Shown piece by piece: positions 13,154 through 14,681 of a stretch of 14,681 bases of DNA. The notes under the pieces are model-generated. The model did no database searches. It was not told where the DNA came from and was given only the letters and a program-made list of their open reading frames with translations. Numbering within the stretch: position 1 is the first letter of the stretch; every line of letters begins with the position of its first letter. Origin of the DNA: Bacillota bacterium (lineage in GTDB: Bacteria > Bacillota > Clostridia > Oscillospirales > Oscillospiraceae); assembly GCA_029268085.1 (NCBI GenBank), contig JAJUHD010000046.1:1-14681 (forward strand), in the 5' to 3' direction. The position numbers and the translations under genes were made by a program.

Positions 13154-14434
13154 TTGTCGACACTTAAATACTGGGTGTGGCTTTCCGCTTTGACAGGACT
13201 TAGGCCACAAAAGCGGTTCGAGCTTCTTGATACCTTCGGCGACCCAGAAAAAGTATATTATGCTGACGAAAAGCTTCTGCGGGAAAGGCTGACTATTACC
13301 GACGCGGAGCTTAGGCTTATTGCGGATAAAAGCATCGGCAGAGCGGATGAGATACTCGAGAAGTGCCACGCGAAGGGAATTTCCATAGTGAGCTTTCAGG
13401 ACGTATCCTATCCGCAGAGATTAAAAAGCATTTATGACCCGCCAGTTGTGCTATATGTAAAGGGCAGACTCCCCGGGATAGACGAGGAAGCTGCGATAGG
13501 CATCGTCGGTACCAGAAAGGCAACACCCTATGGTATTAAAATGGCGAGGAAGCTTGGCTTTGAAATTGCAAAATGCGGAGGACTCGTAGTTACGGGGCTT
13601 GCCGAGGGAATCGACAGCGCCGCTGCGGAGGGCGCTCTGCGTGCCGGGGGAGCCTGCGTCGGGGTTCTGGGTTGTGCAATTGACGATGTGTTTCCTAAGT
13701 TCAACGACGCGCTTTACGGCGACGTTGCTCTGGCGGGCGCGCTGATAAGCGAGTATCCGCCCGGAGAACCGCTTCGAAGGATTAATTTCCCCGAAAGAAA
13801 CCGCATAATCAGCGGACTTTCACTCGGCGTAACGGTGATCGAAGCGCCGGTAAAAAGCGGCGCGCTGATAACAGCCTCATATGCGCTCGATCAAGGCAGG
13901 GAGCTGTTCGCCGTCCCCGGCAATGCTGACGCTCCAAACTGTATGGGTTCGAATGAGCTTATCAGAGACGGCGCGCAGTTGGTAACAAAGGGCTGGGACG
14001 TGCTTTCAGATTTTTCACAACAGTTCAGGGGCAAGCTCTCCGCTCCGGACACGCAGAATACCGCCGTTCTCGCCCACGAAGATCCCGGAGAGGCCGGTTT
14101 TTACGAGACTAAAAGGGCGGAAGAACCTCGCAGACATACCGCCGAAACAGGCAAGGGCTTCGCTAAATTGAGAGTTAAAACAGACAGAAAAAAGATTGAC
14201 AAGCCCGAAAAGCGGGAATATATTGATTTGCGAGAACAGCTTTCCGGCCTGTCTGAGCGCCAGCTGAAAATTGTTTCCGTTATGAATGAGAATTCGATGC
14301 ATATTGACGATATCATCGAAAAGACTGAGCTTAAAGCGCCCGAGGTGCTGTCTGAGCTTACGCTGCTTCAGATAAAAGGCTTCGTATCTCAGGAAAACGG
14401 AAAAAGATTCACATTAAAAATTGCAAAACGTTGA
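13154..14434 (+). CDS. dprA: DNA-processing protein DprA (Smf)
   Basis: DprA binds incoming single-stranded DNA and loads RecA during natural transformation. The 426-residue protein is longer than many relatives (about 290-370). It has an N-terminal SAM-like region (about 5-75), the Rossmann-type DprA domain (about 80-290) with GIVGTRKATPYG (116-127), GLAEGID (148-154), FPERNRIISGLSLGV (212-226) and SGALITASYALDQGRE (235-250), and a C-terminal winged-helix domain (about 358-426). A charged linker at 290-357 joins them. The family motif usually written GIDxxAHxGAL reads SAAAEGAL here, so Ala158 replaces the common His. I used TTG 13154, preceded by AGGGGAAG at 13140-13148; no ATG fits the conserved LKYWVWLSAL start. 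It lies 44 bp before topA, a common dprA-topA arrangement. Natural transformation is not implied by this gene alone. Confidence 0.94.
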   Translation: MSTLKYWVWLSALTGLRPQKRFELLDTFGDPEKVYYADEKLLRERLTITDAELRLIADKSIGRADEILEKCHAKGISIVSFQDVSYPQRLKSIYDPPVVLYVKGRLPGIDEEAAIGIVGTRKATPYGIKMARKLGFEIAKCGGLVVTGLAEGIDSAAAEGALRAGGACVGVLGCAIDDVFPKFNDALYGDVALAGALISEYPPGEPLRRINFPERNRIISGLSLGVTVIEAPVKSGALITASYALDQGRELFAVPGNADAPNCMGSNELIRDGAQLVTKGWDVLSDFSQQFRGKLSAPDTQNTAVLAHEDPGEAGFYETKRAEEPRRHTAETGKGFAKLRVKTDRKKIDKPEKREYIDLREQLSGLSERQLKIVSVMNENSMHIDDIIEKTELKAPEVLSELTLLQIKGFVSQENGKRFTLKIAKR

Positions 14435-14478
14435 TAAGGCGCTGATGATACCGGAATAATTACGAAATGAGGTAATAT

Positions 14479-14681
14479 ATGCCGAAAACGAACACTGATC
14501 TGGTAATAGTGGAATCGCCGGCAAAGGCACGGACGATCGAAAAGTATCTTGGCCAGAATTATCATGTCGTTGCATCCATGGGACATCTGCGTGATCTGCC
14601 GAAGAGCACCATGGGAGTAGATATAGAAAACGGTTTTGAACCCGATTATCAGCCCGTAGCAGCCAGAAAAGACGTCATCGA
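14479..14681 (+). CDS. topA: DNA topoisomerase I, N-terminal part (3' truncated by window edge)
   Basis: TopA relaxes negative supercoils by cutting one DNA strand through an active-site Tyr. Only 67 codons are inside the window. They start MPKTNTDLVIVESPAKARTI and continue IEKYLGQNYHVVASMGHLRDLP, the beginning of the TOPRIM domain with the catalytic Glu12 in VESPAKA. GAGGT at 14469-14473 supports ATG 14479. The reading frame stays open to the right edge. The active-site Tyr and zinc-finger regions are not in view. It probably shares a transcript with dprA. Confidence 0.96.
   Translation, partial: MPKTNTDLVIVESPAKARTIEKYLGQNYHVVASMGHLRDLPKSTMGVDIENGFEPDYQPVAARKDVI

Noticed and set aside
1..14681. 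CRISPR array, tRNA/rRNA genes, insertion sequences, prophage or defence genes
   Set aside because: No spaced direct repeats, cloverleaf-like sequences, transposase or integrase motifs were seen on either strand; all plus-strand coding space is explained by core genes.

Overview
The window looks like a chromosomal core region of a Gram-positive anaerobe of the class Clostridia, probably Oscillospiraceae/Ruminococcaceae-like. That placement is an inference from gene content, gene order (fusA-tuf; ftsE-ftsX-M23-ctpA; greA-lysS; dprA-topA), strong AGGAGG-type ribosome binding sites and sigma-A-type promoters. I could not run a phylogeny. There are 15 protein genes, 14 on the plus strand and one on the minus strand. 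I see no tRNA, rRNA, CRISPR array, insertion sequence, prophage or integrase.

Left part (1-3185): the 3' end of fusA (EF-G) is followed by tuf (EF-Tu), which ends at a strong, probably bidirectional hairpin terminator shared with a convergent minus-strand gene for a small membrane-anchored DUF4830-type protein. Divergent from that gene is rsuA, a 16S rRNA pseudouridine synthase with an extended -10 promoter.

Middle part (3331-10128): a stand-alone MalK/MsmX/UgpC-type sugar-importer ATPase, then an AT-rich 266-bp regulatory region, then a PucR/CdaR-type regulator directly upstream of ftsE and ftsX, a secreted coiled-coil M23 endopeptidase with an intact active site, and a membrane-anchored S41 protease (CtpA). 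The last four form a probable envelope and cell-division module: FtsEX would use ATP hydrolysis to control the periplasm-facing hydrolase, and CtpA could trim or degrade it. The regulator may be co-transcribed with ftsEX.

Right part (10129-14681): greA, with a perfect-consensus promoter, and lysS probably form a transcription/translation operon. A hairpin follows lysS. Then come a SpoU-family RNA methyltransferase (GTG start), dprA (TTG start) and the 5' end of topA, all closely spaced and probably co-transcribed.

The window is mostly conserved housekeeping DNA, and I do not see a clearly new defence or mobile system. The points most worth checking are the regulator-FtsEX-M23-CtpA arrangement, the regulatory DNA before the regulator, unusual residues in EF-Tu (including the position where E. 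coli Tyr160 mutants are kirromycin resistant), and a hairpin after lysS whose T-tract serves only antisense transcription.
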